Of a stretch of DNA of 64,000 nt, positions 23,280 through 34,519 are shown one piece after another. The DNA is from Hyaloscypha bicolor E (taxonomy: Eukaryota > Ascomycota > Leotiomycetes > Helotiales > Hyaloscyphaceae): positions 1,426,001 to 1,490,000 of the forward strand of contig NW_020194515.1 of NCBI RefSeq assembly GCF_002865645.1, in the 5' to 3' direction. Every line of letters begins with the position of its first letter. Position 1 is the stretch's first letter. The position numbers and the translations under genes were made by a program. The notes below the pieces were generated by a model that searched no databases, was not told the origin of the DNA, and was given only the letters and a program-made list of their open reading frames with translations.

Positions 23280-23611
23280 AACCCATTTTGGCCTCCTGCG
23301 TGCCCGGCTATCGTTTCCTTATCGAATTTTGCCCCGGGAATCGGTTGTTGTTCCCTTTCAGGTTCCTGCCGGAGCAGATTTGGATCCCTCTTGTCAAAGA
23401 GCTTATGTAGTCGTAATCTAGCCTCACAAGTCGGAATACGGTGGACTGTTTCGACCTTGTAGCGCACTCCCACCGCCCTGGATCAGGGCATAAAGTGGGC
23501 GCCCTGACAACGGCCATTGCTTACCTACGAGTGAGTTTGTTTTTCTGTTCTCCTTCTCGTAAAAGTATACCTGGTGCACTGTCGATCTTGTGTCTCACTC
23601 CCTTCATCGCC

Positions 23612-25386
23612 ATGAAACACTCCGTAGCGGCATCGCTTGCGACTCTCGCAGCCACGGCGATCGCTAGGTCGAATCCCCACCAAGTCTGCGTAAGTTCATG
23701 CTTGTCTTCTTTTCGTCCCTTCTGCTTCCGACTCGCAATTAAGCTACTTTAGCTGTGACACTTACCTGTGTCAAGTGCGCGGCTCTCGCTACAGACACGC
23801 AGCTGCAGGGCAAGGTCCTCCTTCCAAATACCGCAGCGTACAATGCGGAGGTCGATACCTACTACTCGGCCAATGCGGCGCAACACGCCTGGTGCATGGT
23901 CCTGCCGGAGAGCACGGCGGATGTGCAGGCCACGGTCAAGATTCTGGCCAAGGACCAATGCCCTTTCGGTATCAAGGCGGGTGGCCACTCGGCGTGGAAG
24001 GGATCCAACAGCATCGCTAACGGCGTCACGGTCGACTTTGGCTACATGAACACGACAAGCTACAACCCGGACACTGGAATTGCCTCGATCCAGCCCGGTG
24101 CACGATGGGGTTCGGTGTATGAGTTTGTCGATCCATACAACGTCACGGTTGTGGGCGCGCGAACTTCGGTGGTTGGTGTTGGCGGCTTCACCACGGGTGG
24201 TGGGGTAAGTGTTGTCTACACCTTACATACTGGGTCGACGGGCGAGCACTGGCTAACAACTTTTCAGTATTCCTTCCACAGCAACTCTCATGGCTTTGCA
24301 TGCGATAATGTCGTCAACTGGGAGATTGTTCTTGCCGACAGCAGCGTCGTCAATGCCAACGCCAGCACGAATCCCGACCTCTGGAAGGCCCAAAAGGGCG
24401 GGTCCGGAAACCTGGGCTTCGTCACCCGAATTGATCAGCGTAAGCAATTGTCCCTTTCTTCTATAAAAACAAAAATGATGGGCTATACAGCGGGCTGATA
24501 ATGTGACTTTAGAGACTGTCGAGGGCACCCAACTGTGGGGTGGTTTCACCAGCTACAACCTGAGCGAGACAGACAACGTCTTCAATGCCTACCTCGATTT
24601 TGTGGAGAACACCCAAGAGAACTCTCCCGACCAGACCATCATTGCCCTCTACTACGACTATACTGGATTCTCCATTCGATCCATCTTGACCAACAACGAA
24701 GGCATTGCTAACGCCCCCGCGTTCGACGGCTTCCTTGCGCTGCCTAACATCTCTAGCACCTTGACGGTGGGGCCCGAGGCGGAGATCATCCCCCAGTTCA
24801 CCGGCCCCACGCCTCTTGGTCTCTAGTAAGTTCAGCATACATCTGCTCCTTCTTATTAGTTTTATATAGTCATCAACTAATACCTTACAGCGCCAACTGG
24901 TTCACTGGTATGGCCACCAACAGCTTCGAGGCCCTTAGCATCATCAACAAGCTGCATCCAGAATACGTCGCCAAGATGGTGGCCGCCGCGCCCACCTCTA
25001 ACTTTAGCACCCTCATCGAGTTCCAGCCCGTCACCAATACCATGGTCCAGAACAGCGACAAGCGCGGGGGGAACATCCTCGGCCTTGAGCCCATCGTCGC
25101 AGACGGCCCTGTCCTTATGTGGCTCGTCGCGCTAACCGTCGACACCGAGGAGAACCAGGCGGTCATCCTGCCCATTGCACACGAATTCGTCGCTGCCATT
25201 AACCAGAACCTGCAAGAGGCCGGACGTTTTGTTAACTGGGCCTACCTCAACTACGCCTGGGGTAATGAGAAACCGTACAGCCACTACGGACAGGCCAACC
25301 TTGACCTGCTGACGGCCGTGTCGTACAAGTACGACCCTAACGGCGTGTTCCAGAAGCTGCGCCAGACCGGCTTCAAGTTTAGCTAG
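23612..25386 (+). CDS. Secreted FAD-linked oxidoreductase (BBE/PCMH type)
   Basis: Berberine-bridge-like oxidoreductase, 495 residues. Exons: 23612-23689, 23776-24204, 24268-24439, 24513-24825, 24891-25386; lengths close in frame. A signal peptide opens the protein (MKHSVAASLATLAATAIA). PCMH-type FAD domain: QVCCAAL, then AGGHSAWKGSNSIANGVT, whose His is the usual covalent FAD site, GASIQPGARWG-like and VGVGGFTTGGGYSFHS. The C-terminal YAWGNEKPYSHYG plus FQKLRQTGFKF is typical of the BBE tail. Such enzymes oxidise alcohols, carbohydrates or secondary metabolites outside the cell or in vesicles. It lies about 4.7 kb beyond the PKS start, with a HET and a coiled-coil gene between, so membership in a PKS cluster is possible but weak. 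Confidence 0.9.
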
Positions 25387-26855
25387 AGGAGCGGCCTGGA
25401 CCATGAAAGAATATTATCGACGAATTTAGAGACGTGACTTTCCATTTTGATATGCTTTATAATAACGACCTTATGAATACGAAGGCGGTAGTAGCAGAGT
25501 TGGACATACATTACCATTCTTTGAAACAGCAGGATCCGGACCGGGGACTTGTGTTTTGCGACTTTAGCTTCGACGTCTCGTGGGCGTAGGATCCGGGGGG
25601 GGGGGGGATATGCGGCTTCTTACGTCGGGTTAGATGTTATTTACCGGTGAAAAATGGATGTCACCCACAATTTCGGCCGTTGTTGGGAGCGCGTCGATGT
25701 GTCTATAGACCGATGGCTACAGTGCGGGGTATTATTCTTGAGAATCAAAGCCGTATTAAACGCCAAAGATATCCCCTAACTCACGGGCGTTGACAAACAG
25801 AGTCCCTATTCTCCTTCCCCGATTCGCGTAGCGTTTGCAGCAAGCTGCACGCACTTTTCAGAAAGCACGAGGGCGTGGCCTAGCAGCTTCTTCAATATCG
25901 CTGGAAGACCTGTCAAAGCCCGGCTCTCCCGCATATTCTGTCCCACTAATTATCCATCCGTGATTCTTCATTTCCCTTCGTATATGATTACTCGGACCAT
26001 CCTCGTACATCTCGACAATAATCTCTTATAGGGACGAAAAGGCTCTGAAGCGAGCATCGACTAGCGCCAACGCTTCAGAAACGATCTTGGGATGATCAAG
26101 TGCATCGAGCTTCACCTCCATGGCATTAGTGCTATGTAGGGACGCTATAAGCGTGCCTAATTCGGTATAGTCACTCTAGATCTTCGCGAGAATGCAAACG
26201 CTATCGTCCTCGAGAGTGAGATCATGTAAGTCGAGATAGTGGAATTAGGGAAAGTTGACACAGACATACATACAGGATCTAGTATTTCTTATTTACTCCT
26301 ATTTTTGATTCTATTTTTATTCTAGGTAGAAATAAATAAACTAAAAAAAAATCAAATAAAAATAATAATACAAAAACCAATGGAAATAATAAGAAACAGT
26401 AGGAAAAAGTTGGAAAAAGTAGGAAATAGCAAAAAATAGCAAAAAATAGCAGGAACCCAACTAGCGCACCGCCCAACTTTCGATCCTGCCACGACAACCC
26501 AAAATATCAAAAATAAGTTCATATTAGTAATCTATGCCCTAAGTATAGCAATCATAGAAGTTTTTAGAATTTTCCGAGCCCTTTGAAAAATGCCTACTTT
26601 TTTGTTGCCACCCCTATAAAGTGGCGGCTGCCTAATCTGGGAGGTTGGCACCTATTGGCTACAACACTTCGAGTGGACATTTTTGAGCCCCGCAGGTTAC
26701 CGTTCCTCATCCTTTACCTCTTCTTCTTCTCGAACCTACGCATTTCGCGACCATTAAGCTAAATCCCAAATTTGTCGCCGACTCACCGCGATCCATCCAT
26801 TATTTCTCACGACTAGGCCTCGCTCAACTACTGCTTTCCTCAAGCGTCCGTCGCC
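25387..26855. other. AT-rich gene-free island with G13 tract
   Basis: No gene recognised. Notable sequence: a run of 13 G (25595-25607), and at about 26340-26460 a purine-rich block with repeated GGAAAAAGT and GCAAAAAATA units, which yields a meaningless Phe/Leu-rich antisense ORF. The region leads into the decayed kinase. Confidence 0.5.
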
Positions 26856-28190
26856 ATGTCTCACACCACTGAATTTCCCGTGGCCGTCTCCGGTATCGAG
26901 GACGGTGAGGACATCAGCAACCTCTATGAATTCGAAGACAATGATTTCGAACACGATGACTACTGTAATATAGAGGCTAGCGCTAAGGACGTGGGCATGT
27001 ACTATGACTCTATAATCGGCCTCTTTTATTCTCTTTGCATTAGAGAAGTTATGGCTTAGAGATACCGAATTCTATACAAGCTCGGTTACGGTGGCTTCGG
27101 TACGGTGTGGATAGCCCACGACCTTCTTGGTAAGAAGAACGTAGCTTTAAAGGTTATGGTCTCTTGCGATGGCGCAAAGCGCGAGTACGCCATGCAAAAC
27201 GAAATTATGCGGACCGTTAAGGATACGTCTGGCCTTGTTATATACTAGTAGACCTTCGAAATTTGCGGCTATAAAGGCGTGGTATACCGAGTTTTTGTTC
27301 TTCCGTTATATAGCCCAAGTCTTGCCGCGTGTTTAAGGTAATAGCTAATAGTTGCCCGAATGTCTGCTGCAAGAGACTTACTAAAGGCATTAAATAGCTT
27401 ATATGAAGCTGGTATTATTTACCGGAGCGAGTTAAATTATTTTATAATTCTTCTAATTAGATTCCTGGTTTGTAATATGGATATATATTAATGTATTCTA
27501 GATTTGAATTATAGTGCTATACTATGGGATATAATTCTCCCCGACTAGTATAATATAGCTATAAAGTACAAGTACTTGGGATAACCTTAGAGGATCAGAA
27601 TATTAGGCGACTTATAGAAGAAGAGTAAAAGAGAGCTAGTTATATTATAAAACGTTCCCGAAAACTTACTTCGTAATAAAATCTACCTAGGCGACTTTAG
27701 TATAGCTATTAGACCCGGAACTCCAGTGAACTAGGAACCACCCAATTACTACAGCCCCGAGAGGTATTACAATATCGCCCCGAGCTTTGCAAGCAATATA
27801 TGAAGCTATATATGTATTTTCGCTATACTATATATTGGCTTCCTACCTTTTACCGGCCCCTTTAGTAATTACATTATATGGAGTTGGATTAATATACTTG
27901 AGTCTATACCTGAGTACTAGAAAGGCTATTATACCTGTCCCGAAAGAACTATTACTATTAGAGATAAGTGATACGAGCCATTCCAGAGAGTTGGAATGAA
28001 CCCTAAACTTAGTCTTGCCGAGAAAGTAGCTAAGCGCCGCCCGGATATTAGTAATACAGAGCTATAACTTGCCTCAGAGGTTCTTAGAAAGGTATTTCGC
28101 TACGAATCTGAGTATTGCCTCACCGCTATATAGTTACTAGAGGACCCTTCATTTAATGCTCTACTAGCGATCTTAGGTTATTAATGTTTT
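26856..28190 (+). pseudogene. SRPK-type kinase, RIP-like relic
   Basis: One plus-strand frame carries a kinase of the SRPK-like fungal group for 1.3 kb, interrupted by stops rather than frameshifts. It reads YRILYKLGYGGFGTVWIAHD, VALKVM, DLLKALNSLYEAGIIYR (catalytic-loop region, degraded), and near 28000 AKRRPDISNTEL, then LASEVLRKVFRYESEYCLTAI. Stops TAG 27057, TAG TAG 27246-27251, TAA 28065 and TAG 28131 all share the frame; at the last two, relatives have Gln (CAA, CAG), i.e. CpA to TpA changes. The surroundings are AT-rich. This is the pattern expected of RIP. No function remains. Confidence 0.65.
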
Positions 28191-28690
28191 GACTTGAGTG
28201 AGTACAAGAGATGCGGTAGGGAGATGAAGATCAAGGAGAAAGTGATCAAGTCTCTACTTAAAAATATCTATACGATTCATAGCTATAATTTCCCAATCAA
28301 GACATTTTCTCGATATAACGAGAACAAAGGTTAGATTAAATATAATTAGCTAAAAATCAAGAAGTCAAAACACGTGACGATGTAGTAAACCTTACTTAGG
28401 ATAATCAGGCTTGGCTCAGGGTGCTAAGTGTGCTCAGGGTGCTAAGTGTGCTCATGGTGCTCAAGTGAGTTGCTCAGGTTACTCAAGCGAGATGACTAAG
28501 CCAAGGGAGCCGAGGGTAATTAGCGCCTGAGCAAGAGCGGCAAGCTTACTAACTGAATTCGATGCGTAAGAAAGAGAAAATTGATCTATAATACCACAAC
28601 ATACGCACAAAGCTGCTCACTACTCTGTTGCTCTGCCAACAGCCACAAGCACAGCTCAGAACACCCGGCATCTGGAGGACTTTACTCAAA
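28190..28690. other. Intergenic with short tandem repeat
   Basis: AT-rich sequence followed by an 18-bp repeat at about 28410-28475 (see repeat entry). No gene seen. Confidence 0.4.
28410..28475. repeat. 18-bp minisatellite
   Basis: The unit GTGCTCAGGGTGCTAAGT occurs about three times with decay, followed by related GCTCAAGTGAGT pieces. Confidence 0.6.
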
Positions 28691-28692
28691 TC

Positions 28693-29850
28693 ATGAGCTT
28701 GATATCCGATTTGGTTAGCAATGTTGAAGGCGGCAAACATACGATTTTCAAGACTTACGGAGACACCGAGAGAAAATTAAAAGGAAGTTGCAAAGCCATT
28801 GGAGAGTACAAAGCTACGATTGAGCAAATGAGTCCTCTTTTTGAAGTGGGACTAGCTACTCGACACAGAAAGTTTGAACTGGATATGAAGTGCATCAAGG
28901 GCGGCCGGCCGGATTGGGAATTGGTCAACAAAGGAAATGAAGCTGCACACAATGGCCGAGCTTTAGCAGATGCAACGATGTTCCAGGGCTTCTGGAAGGA
29001 TGGACGGCCATATGTTGGCGAATTCGAGGATCAATACAACAAGGTCCCTGCTAAGGAATTTGGGAGCGCAGGGGCTTTTGCATGTTTCATGACATGTTGA
29101 ACTGGCACATGGACATGAAGCGCTTCGAGAACGAATATAGAGTCAAAAGCACCAGATTCGACGAAGATTTTGCGACTCTATTCGCCAATATTTACCCTTC
29201 ATTCGAAGTCGCTCGCAACGAAGATATCAACAAAGACCCAGAGTTGAAAAATGCTTACGATAGATTGTCGATAGAGCATCACGCTGCTACAGTGCAAAGC
29301 AGGAAGCCGTGGACGAAACCGAGCTCCTGGAAAAGTTGAAACCACTCATTTTGGCCGGCATTCAAATTCGCTCCAGAAAGATTGAGTGGCAAAAGACCAA
29401 CCGCAGCCAGGACATCATATTCCTTGGAAACACAACTCCCTACTTGAGTATGGCAGTAGCTGACGCTTCTCCGTACCAAAAGTTCGGCCCAATTATCTCA
29501 AGCGTCCGCAACGATATCGAATCCTTCAAGTCTTTGTACGGCGTTGGCCCGGACTTCGTTTGGAAATTTCGAGCTTGCGAGAAATTCATCGATTTCCTCA
29601 ATCGGCGTGCCGATTTGAAATATTACCAAGCCTGTCCTAGCGTCGAGGGGACTTTCCCATCCAGCAGAGCACAGAGATGGGCTAACTGAATCTTGAACAA
29701 CCTGGAACGTTACCCAGGGACCTTCACTGCTCCAGATCTCAAGGAGTATTTTGAAGTTCAGACACTGGGCAAAGGTGTGTATGAGAAGTTGAAGAAAGAG
29801 CACGAAGCAGCGATGCTCAAGCGCAAACAATATGTCGACGACAAGTAAGT
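28693..29850 (+). pseudogene. Unknown protein, broken by two frameshifts and a TGA
   Basis: Four segments in order suggest one former gene of about 385 codons. Frame 1 (28693 to about 29075) starts MSLISDLVSNVEGGK and includes GNEAAHNGRALADATMF. A second frame (about 29075-29285) reads DMLNWHMDMKRFENEY. A third frame (about 29290-29686) reads ETELLEKLKPLILAGI. A TGA at 29687-29689 (QRWAN-stop-ILNNLERYPG, where Trp would fit) is followed in frame by PDLKEYFEVQTLGKGVYEKL to 29850. No splice sites join the pieces. The family is not recognised. The C-terminal module recurs at 31880 and 36130, so this belongs to a small local family. Confidence 0.5.
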
Positions 29851-30502
29851 CGTCGGGTCTCTTTCGATGGACTGCCACTCATTATCACACAGTTGTGCAG
29901 ATCCTTCTCTCGATTGAAGGAGTAAATGAACCTTGTGATCAGAGATTCAGACATATCCTTAATCGGTGTTTCAAGGAGAGAGAGAGAGATGGGGTTGGAG
30001 AGGGCGAGTTGGTGGTGACAGAGTGATTCTGCGCACATTGATTATAAGTTCTTGAGCACACTCAATCTTCGCGCTTAAGAGGTCAGGAGGATGTGGGTTT
30101 CTTTTCTTTTAAAAATTCTGGAAACTGCTTTATGCTTTGCACAAGTCCGCTTTGCGTCTGGTTTCTTTCTCGCAACTGGATACTTTACACTCGGGGGAGA
30201 TATGGCGGTATGGCGAAGGGAGACTTGGCGTCAGCAACATAACAGAAACTTAGACTTACATAACATACAGAAATTCGAAGTATTTGACGCAGTAGATCAC
30301 ATATTCAAACATGGCAAATGTGCTGTCATTTCTCGGATATATACTACATTCACGGCCAGCATTTCGAGCCATCAGAACTTAAAAATGCATCTAAATGTTT
30401 GATAAAGAAGCTGGAACTGAAAGTCGAGTATGTTCAGATTTCCTTTAGGGATACGAGGAAAAACGATAGTCTTTCATGTAACCAATGTCCATAAGTACCT
30501 TA
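29851..30502. other. Intergenic, nothing recognised
   Basis: Only short ORFs; a GAGAGAGAGA tract near 29980. Confidence 0.35.
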
Positions 30503-31156
30503 CTATCCTGGCTCTCGCAGGACCGACAAGTATTCAGCCTGTATGGCAACCTCCCTTGTCTCCAAGTCGCTCACCTCACTCTTAGTTTTCTCGATTTGGA
30601 TTTTTATCTCCTTGCAATGTCTCGCCTTGGAAAACATCTCAACCTTGAGCTTTGAGATGTCAAGATTTGCTCTGATCAGGGGTTTCAGAGCCTCCATGAA
30701 GTGAAACGTTTCTTGCAGGGAGGACATTTCATTGTTGAAATCGACGGCACTATTTGGATCACTGAAGGTTTCCGTCAAATCCTCAATTATGCCCAGCTGA
30801 AATGACGAGATCGAACCGATTGGATGATTGCAGGCACGAGCGAGCTTTTCTTCAATAGTAGTCGAGCTCTGGAAGAACTTGGACTTCAGCTCCGTGACGT
30901 TGGTCGCGCGGTATTGTTCTGCATTTGTGATCCAGAATTAACAACTGTTGAACGCGGATGCGATTGTAACCACCGCTGAAGCAAGCCTCTCGGACTCAGC
31001 CTCTTTCTTCGCCATTGCCTTAGTGATTGACGCGAGCAAGTTCTTTTCTTCCAATCCGGTCACGAAAAGGGTCCCTTCCTGCAGTTTTCTCTTGTTTGTA
31101 TCATCCAAGATAACCCCCGTCATAGCTATCGTTTTTGTTGTATTCTGCTCAGCCAT
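30503..31156 (-). pseudogene. Helical unknown protein with one in-frame stop
   Basis: From the ATG at 31156 (MAEQNTTKTIAMTG) the frame runs 72 codons to TAA (30938-30940) and continues in the same frame for 145 codons to 30503. Both halves are helical and charged; the second contains EALKPLIRANLDISKLKVE and ends in a coiled-coil stretch. The stop sits where Gln (CAA) would fit. A 27-nt in-frame GT-AG segment could remove it, but that is shorter than known fungal introns, so I call a pseudogene. If translation ends at the TAA, a 72-residue protein remains. The LKPLI segment resembles the third segment of the 28.7-kb relic. Confidence 0.45.
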
Positions 31157-31870
31157 TTTTGACGACGAAGATTCGGTTTGTGGCGAATGTGGCTGAAAGC
31201 TGAGATTGTCAGTTACACGTGAATAACGAATATGAAGCATTGACTAGGGTGTTCCTACCAATTAGTCTCGTTGCATTGAGACAAATGCAAGGGCAGACAC
31301 TCAAATACACGCGGGCCGTGGTGTTGAGTGGTTTGGGTTTGAAGTTATTGACGGAAAAGGAAGACGCGAGTTCGGAGCGGGGTTCGCGATCTCAACTAAC
31401 CGAAGCCTTAATTCCACTTGCCGCTCCAAGCACTATCCATGATATCTATTTCTAGTTTGACTTGCAAGGATGCTTCAATCCTGCGCATATAGTAAAATCC
31501 TCCGAGTCCCTCTCTCCCTTGTTGACCCCTTTCTTCCACTCCCTTTTGTTGTTCAAAATATGGTCCGTGCGATCCGACCCAATCAGCGTCCCGCCAGTGT
31601 GAGATCCGAACCAATGAGTGTCGGTCGACAAGCTGCTTTCGTGCTCCTTCAAAAAGGCCTAGATTTTATCCAAAAAGAGAATAAAATTCACACTCATTCT
31701 CAACAACAGGTTGAGAGCAGGTCGGTACGATCTCACTTGGCTTCTATTTGACTCAAGAGCTGGTTCCTGAACATTGTGCTGAGCACAAAGAACTGTCCTC
31801 GAATCCGATGAGTCGTCGAAGTTTCATTATTCCATTTCCTGTCCAACGTTTTCTTCTCTGCACTCGCAGC
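31157..31870. other. Intergenic, nothing recognised
   Basis: No convincing coding sequence on either strand. Confidence 0.35.
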
Positions 31871-31871
31871 C

Positions 31872-32015
31872 AATCCAAGTGCATCGAAAGTCTCAGCTCT
31901 CAACAAATACCTTCAAGAGGGCGATACGGGCTCGAAGATGTACATGCAATTGAAGGCGGAACATGTGCTGTACTCGTCAAACACAAGATTTACCTCAATA
32001 GAAAGTAAGTTTAAC
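31872..32015 (+). pseudogene. Fragment of the local unknown family (C-terminal module)
   Basis: In one plus frame the sequence reads ANPSASKVSALNKYLQEGDT and then SKMYMQLKAEH, which matches the pattern of the module at 29730-29848 (PDLKEYFEV..GVYEKLKKEHE) and that at 36130-36250. No further homologous sequence is visible upstream. Confidence 0.35.
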
Positions 32016-33358
32016 TTCAAATACTAAATGCAAGCTACTGACTGTGTTGAACTAGCTAGCTTGGCTAGCATCCATTCCTTCCACTCCAGGTTCTACCACT
32101 AATTCAGTTCGTCCGATTATTGGGTATTACTTACGTACGAACACACCAATCGTTTATTAGTATCGCCATTCGATTACGTTCCTTAAACGTACGTTCAGGA
32201 ATCAGATTGGTAAATCGTTCCCACCACCAAGTAAGTGCGGGGTAAATCACATGGTGGGCTGGGAATCAGGAATATAGCTAGGGAACCCATTCCCTCTGTT
32301 TTTTATGGAATTACTCTCCTGTATCTAGTCAAAAACTAGTCATTCTACAGATTGTCAATCTCCAATATATCGATTTTCCACCGATAAATCGATCCCAGTT
32401 CAATAGACTGCATGTCAGATGAACGCGCTATCTGCACGCTTTGGAAATTTGAGTAAGATATTCTGGACCAGGAATTGATATCTCGTCTTCCTTTAGCGAT
32501 CAAGCAGAGTGACGGCTAGGTAGCTTCTTCTTCTGCTATTTTTAAGCTGATTTTCTTATTTTCTTTCTATCAGCAAGTGTATTCTCAGACAAGCCAGCTT
32601 GAGACAATCTCCAAGGCATGCTCTCGCCTTCATACGCATTAATCCGCTTTCTGTGTGTACCCTGAGAAGAACTTGAATAGAGGAAACCCCGCATTTTGAA
32701 TTGGTTTGGCTTTCGTCGAAGAGTTTAGGGTCTATTTGATTAGCACAGCTTTGGTCAGCTTGTGCCTTTTGCCGTTTTCTTTCTGGGCTTCGGGTTTCGG
32801 TATTCAGCCATCCATTTTGGGGGCTTTTAGAACAAGACTTAGTCATTTGATCCAAGCCAGCAATTGGCAGCAAGGGCCTTAGAGAGAAGGTAATTCATGG
32901 GAGCCTAGAAACAGCAAATACAAACGTCTTTGCAACTGCCGACCCCATCTTTGCGTGTGTTCTTCTAACTTTAGTTGGAGCTGTCTTTAATTGGCCCGCT
33001 TTGTAGCACCGAATGGGGGGTTCCCGCTGCTGAAGATGATCACGTAATAGCGTCTTCTCCTGGAATTAAATTACCCTTCCCGGTGACCTGAATTTTAGCT
33101 CTATCTAGGAATTACCCCACAGAGTCTGCATACGGCAACTACTTATAACGGCGCAACATTCCTCTATTGGCCCCATGCTTGGCAACTCGGAACACTTGAC
33201 GAACATAATGGGCCTAGCCTTTCCATCCGATATAATCTTGAAGTCGCCATTGATGACCGTCTTTTCGCCTGAGTTTTTGTTATTCCTTTCTTCTCAGTGA
33301 TTGCTAGGTTGAAAGTAGTCAATTTATTGCTGGCAGCTCACATGAGGTGCAAGTCATT
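32016..33358. other. Intergenic, nothing recognised
   Basis: 1.3 kb of mixed, partly AT-rich sequence; no family pattern on either strand. The right end must hold the promoter of the Dabb-GFA gene. Confidence 0.4.
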
Positions 33359-34296
33359 ATGACGGAAACAATCACTCATATCGTACTTTTCAAGTACAAA
33401 ACGGATATCTCATGGCAGGCTTTCGAAATTCATTTCGAGCAGTTCATGGACTTGAAACAGAAGTCAATCAGCAAAAAGACTGGAAGGCCTCTGATCAAAA
33501 GCCTAAAAGCAGGTGTGTCATCAGCATTCATTCGTACCTCCAGGGGAATGCTGACCCTATGGCATAGGCAAGAACCGCTCCTGGGAACCTTACAGCAAAG
33601 GAATGACCCATGGCTTTGTCCTCGAATTTGAAAGCCAAGACGAACTAGACTATTATCTTACAGCCGAGCCGGTCCATCTTGAGTTTTCGAGAAATGCAGC
33701 CCATTTAATGTAATAGCGATCGGGGACCCCTCTTGTTATCAGCAAATTGACCTCTGTTACAGAGAAGACTCCTTAGTTGTTGACATCAAAGACGGTGTTT
33801 TATTTGGTCCAACAGCGAAGCGGCCACTTGGAGAAACTGAGTATCTCGGTTCATGTCACTGCAATTCCGTGACATGGACTGTCAAACTTGGCGTTGCTGA
33901 GCACGTGCTGTGTCATTGTAGGACGTGCCAACAACTTGGAGGTGGTCCATACAGCTGCAATCAGATTGTACCTAAGGAAGCCCTCAAGATTCTCACGGGG
34001 TCACCCAAGGTCTATACCTATACAGGCGCATCAGGTAAGCGCTGTGGATCCAAGCTCCAAAGAAATTATTTATTGACTGATTAGGGAAATCGGTTGATTG
34101 CTTCTACTGCGGAAACTGTACTTCACATATCTATCACCACCAGGCAGTGATGCCTGATAAGATCATTATCCGCACGCTACTGCTGAATGGTGGACCTGAA
34201 ATGCCCGCAACGGCCGAGATATTTGGTGAAGGCAGATTGAATTGGGTGAAGGAGTTGCAAGAAAGCTTGACAAATGGAACGAAGAAGCTTCCTTGA
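33359..34296 (+). CDS. Dabb domain-GFA domain fusion protein
   Basis: One gene of 259 residues. Exons: 33359-33512, 33568-33709, 33763-34034, 34085-34296; introns are 55, 53 and 50 bp, all GT-AG, and lengths close in frame. Residues 1 to about 110 form a stress-responsive A/B barrel (Dabb): TITHIVLFKYKTDISW, the loop KSLKAGKNRSWEPYSKG, MTHGFVLEFES, and DSLVVDIKDGVLFG at its end. Residues about 125-250 form a GFA (CENP-V/Gfa-type) zinc fold: GSCHCNSVTW, CHCRTCQQLGGG and CFYCGNCTSH supply the paired Cys ligands. Dabb proteins include polyketide cyclases and stress proteins; GFA enzymes handle glutathione or aldehyde adducts. An AusD-like methyltransferase follows on the same strand, so a shared pathway is possible. 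Substrate unknown. Confidence 0.85.
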
Positions 34297-34519
34297 GTCG
34301 TTGATATCTCATCAGAATAAAAAGCAGTACCAAGCCATGCTATTTCGTTACATTTTGAGTTCTCAGCCAGGCTGGGTTTGTCAGCGACTCCTCGGCACGG
34401 CAACAAGCGTCCCGGTCAGACTGTGTCAACGTCACACATTTAATTTGTCACGTCAATCTAAGTTGTCTGTAGACCCTCAAATAAAATCCCGAAGTTTCTC
34501 GTCTCGCCAGAATTCTATC

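Noticed and set aside
26279..26497. Phe/Leu-rich minus ORF, apparently a small membrane protein
   Set aside because: Product of the purine-rich repeat block; composition only.
33710..33762. In-frame stop after the Dabb block as the end of a separate Dabb gene
   Set aside because: Removing a canonical 53-bp GT-AG intron restores the conserved EDSLVVDIKDGVLFG end of the Dabb domain and continues into the GFA domain in frame.
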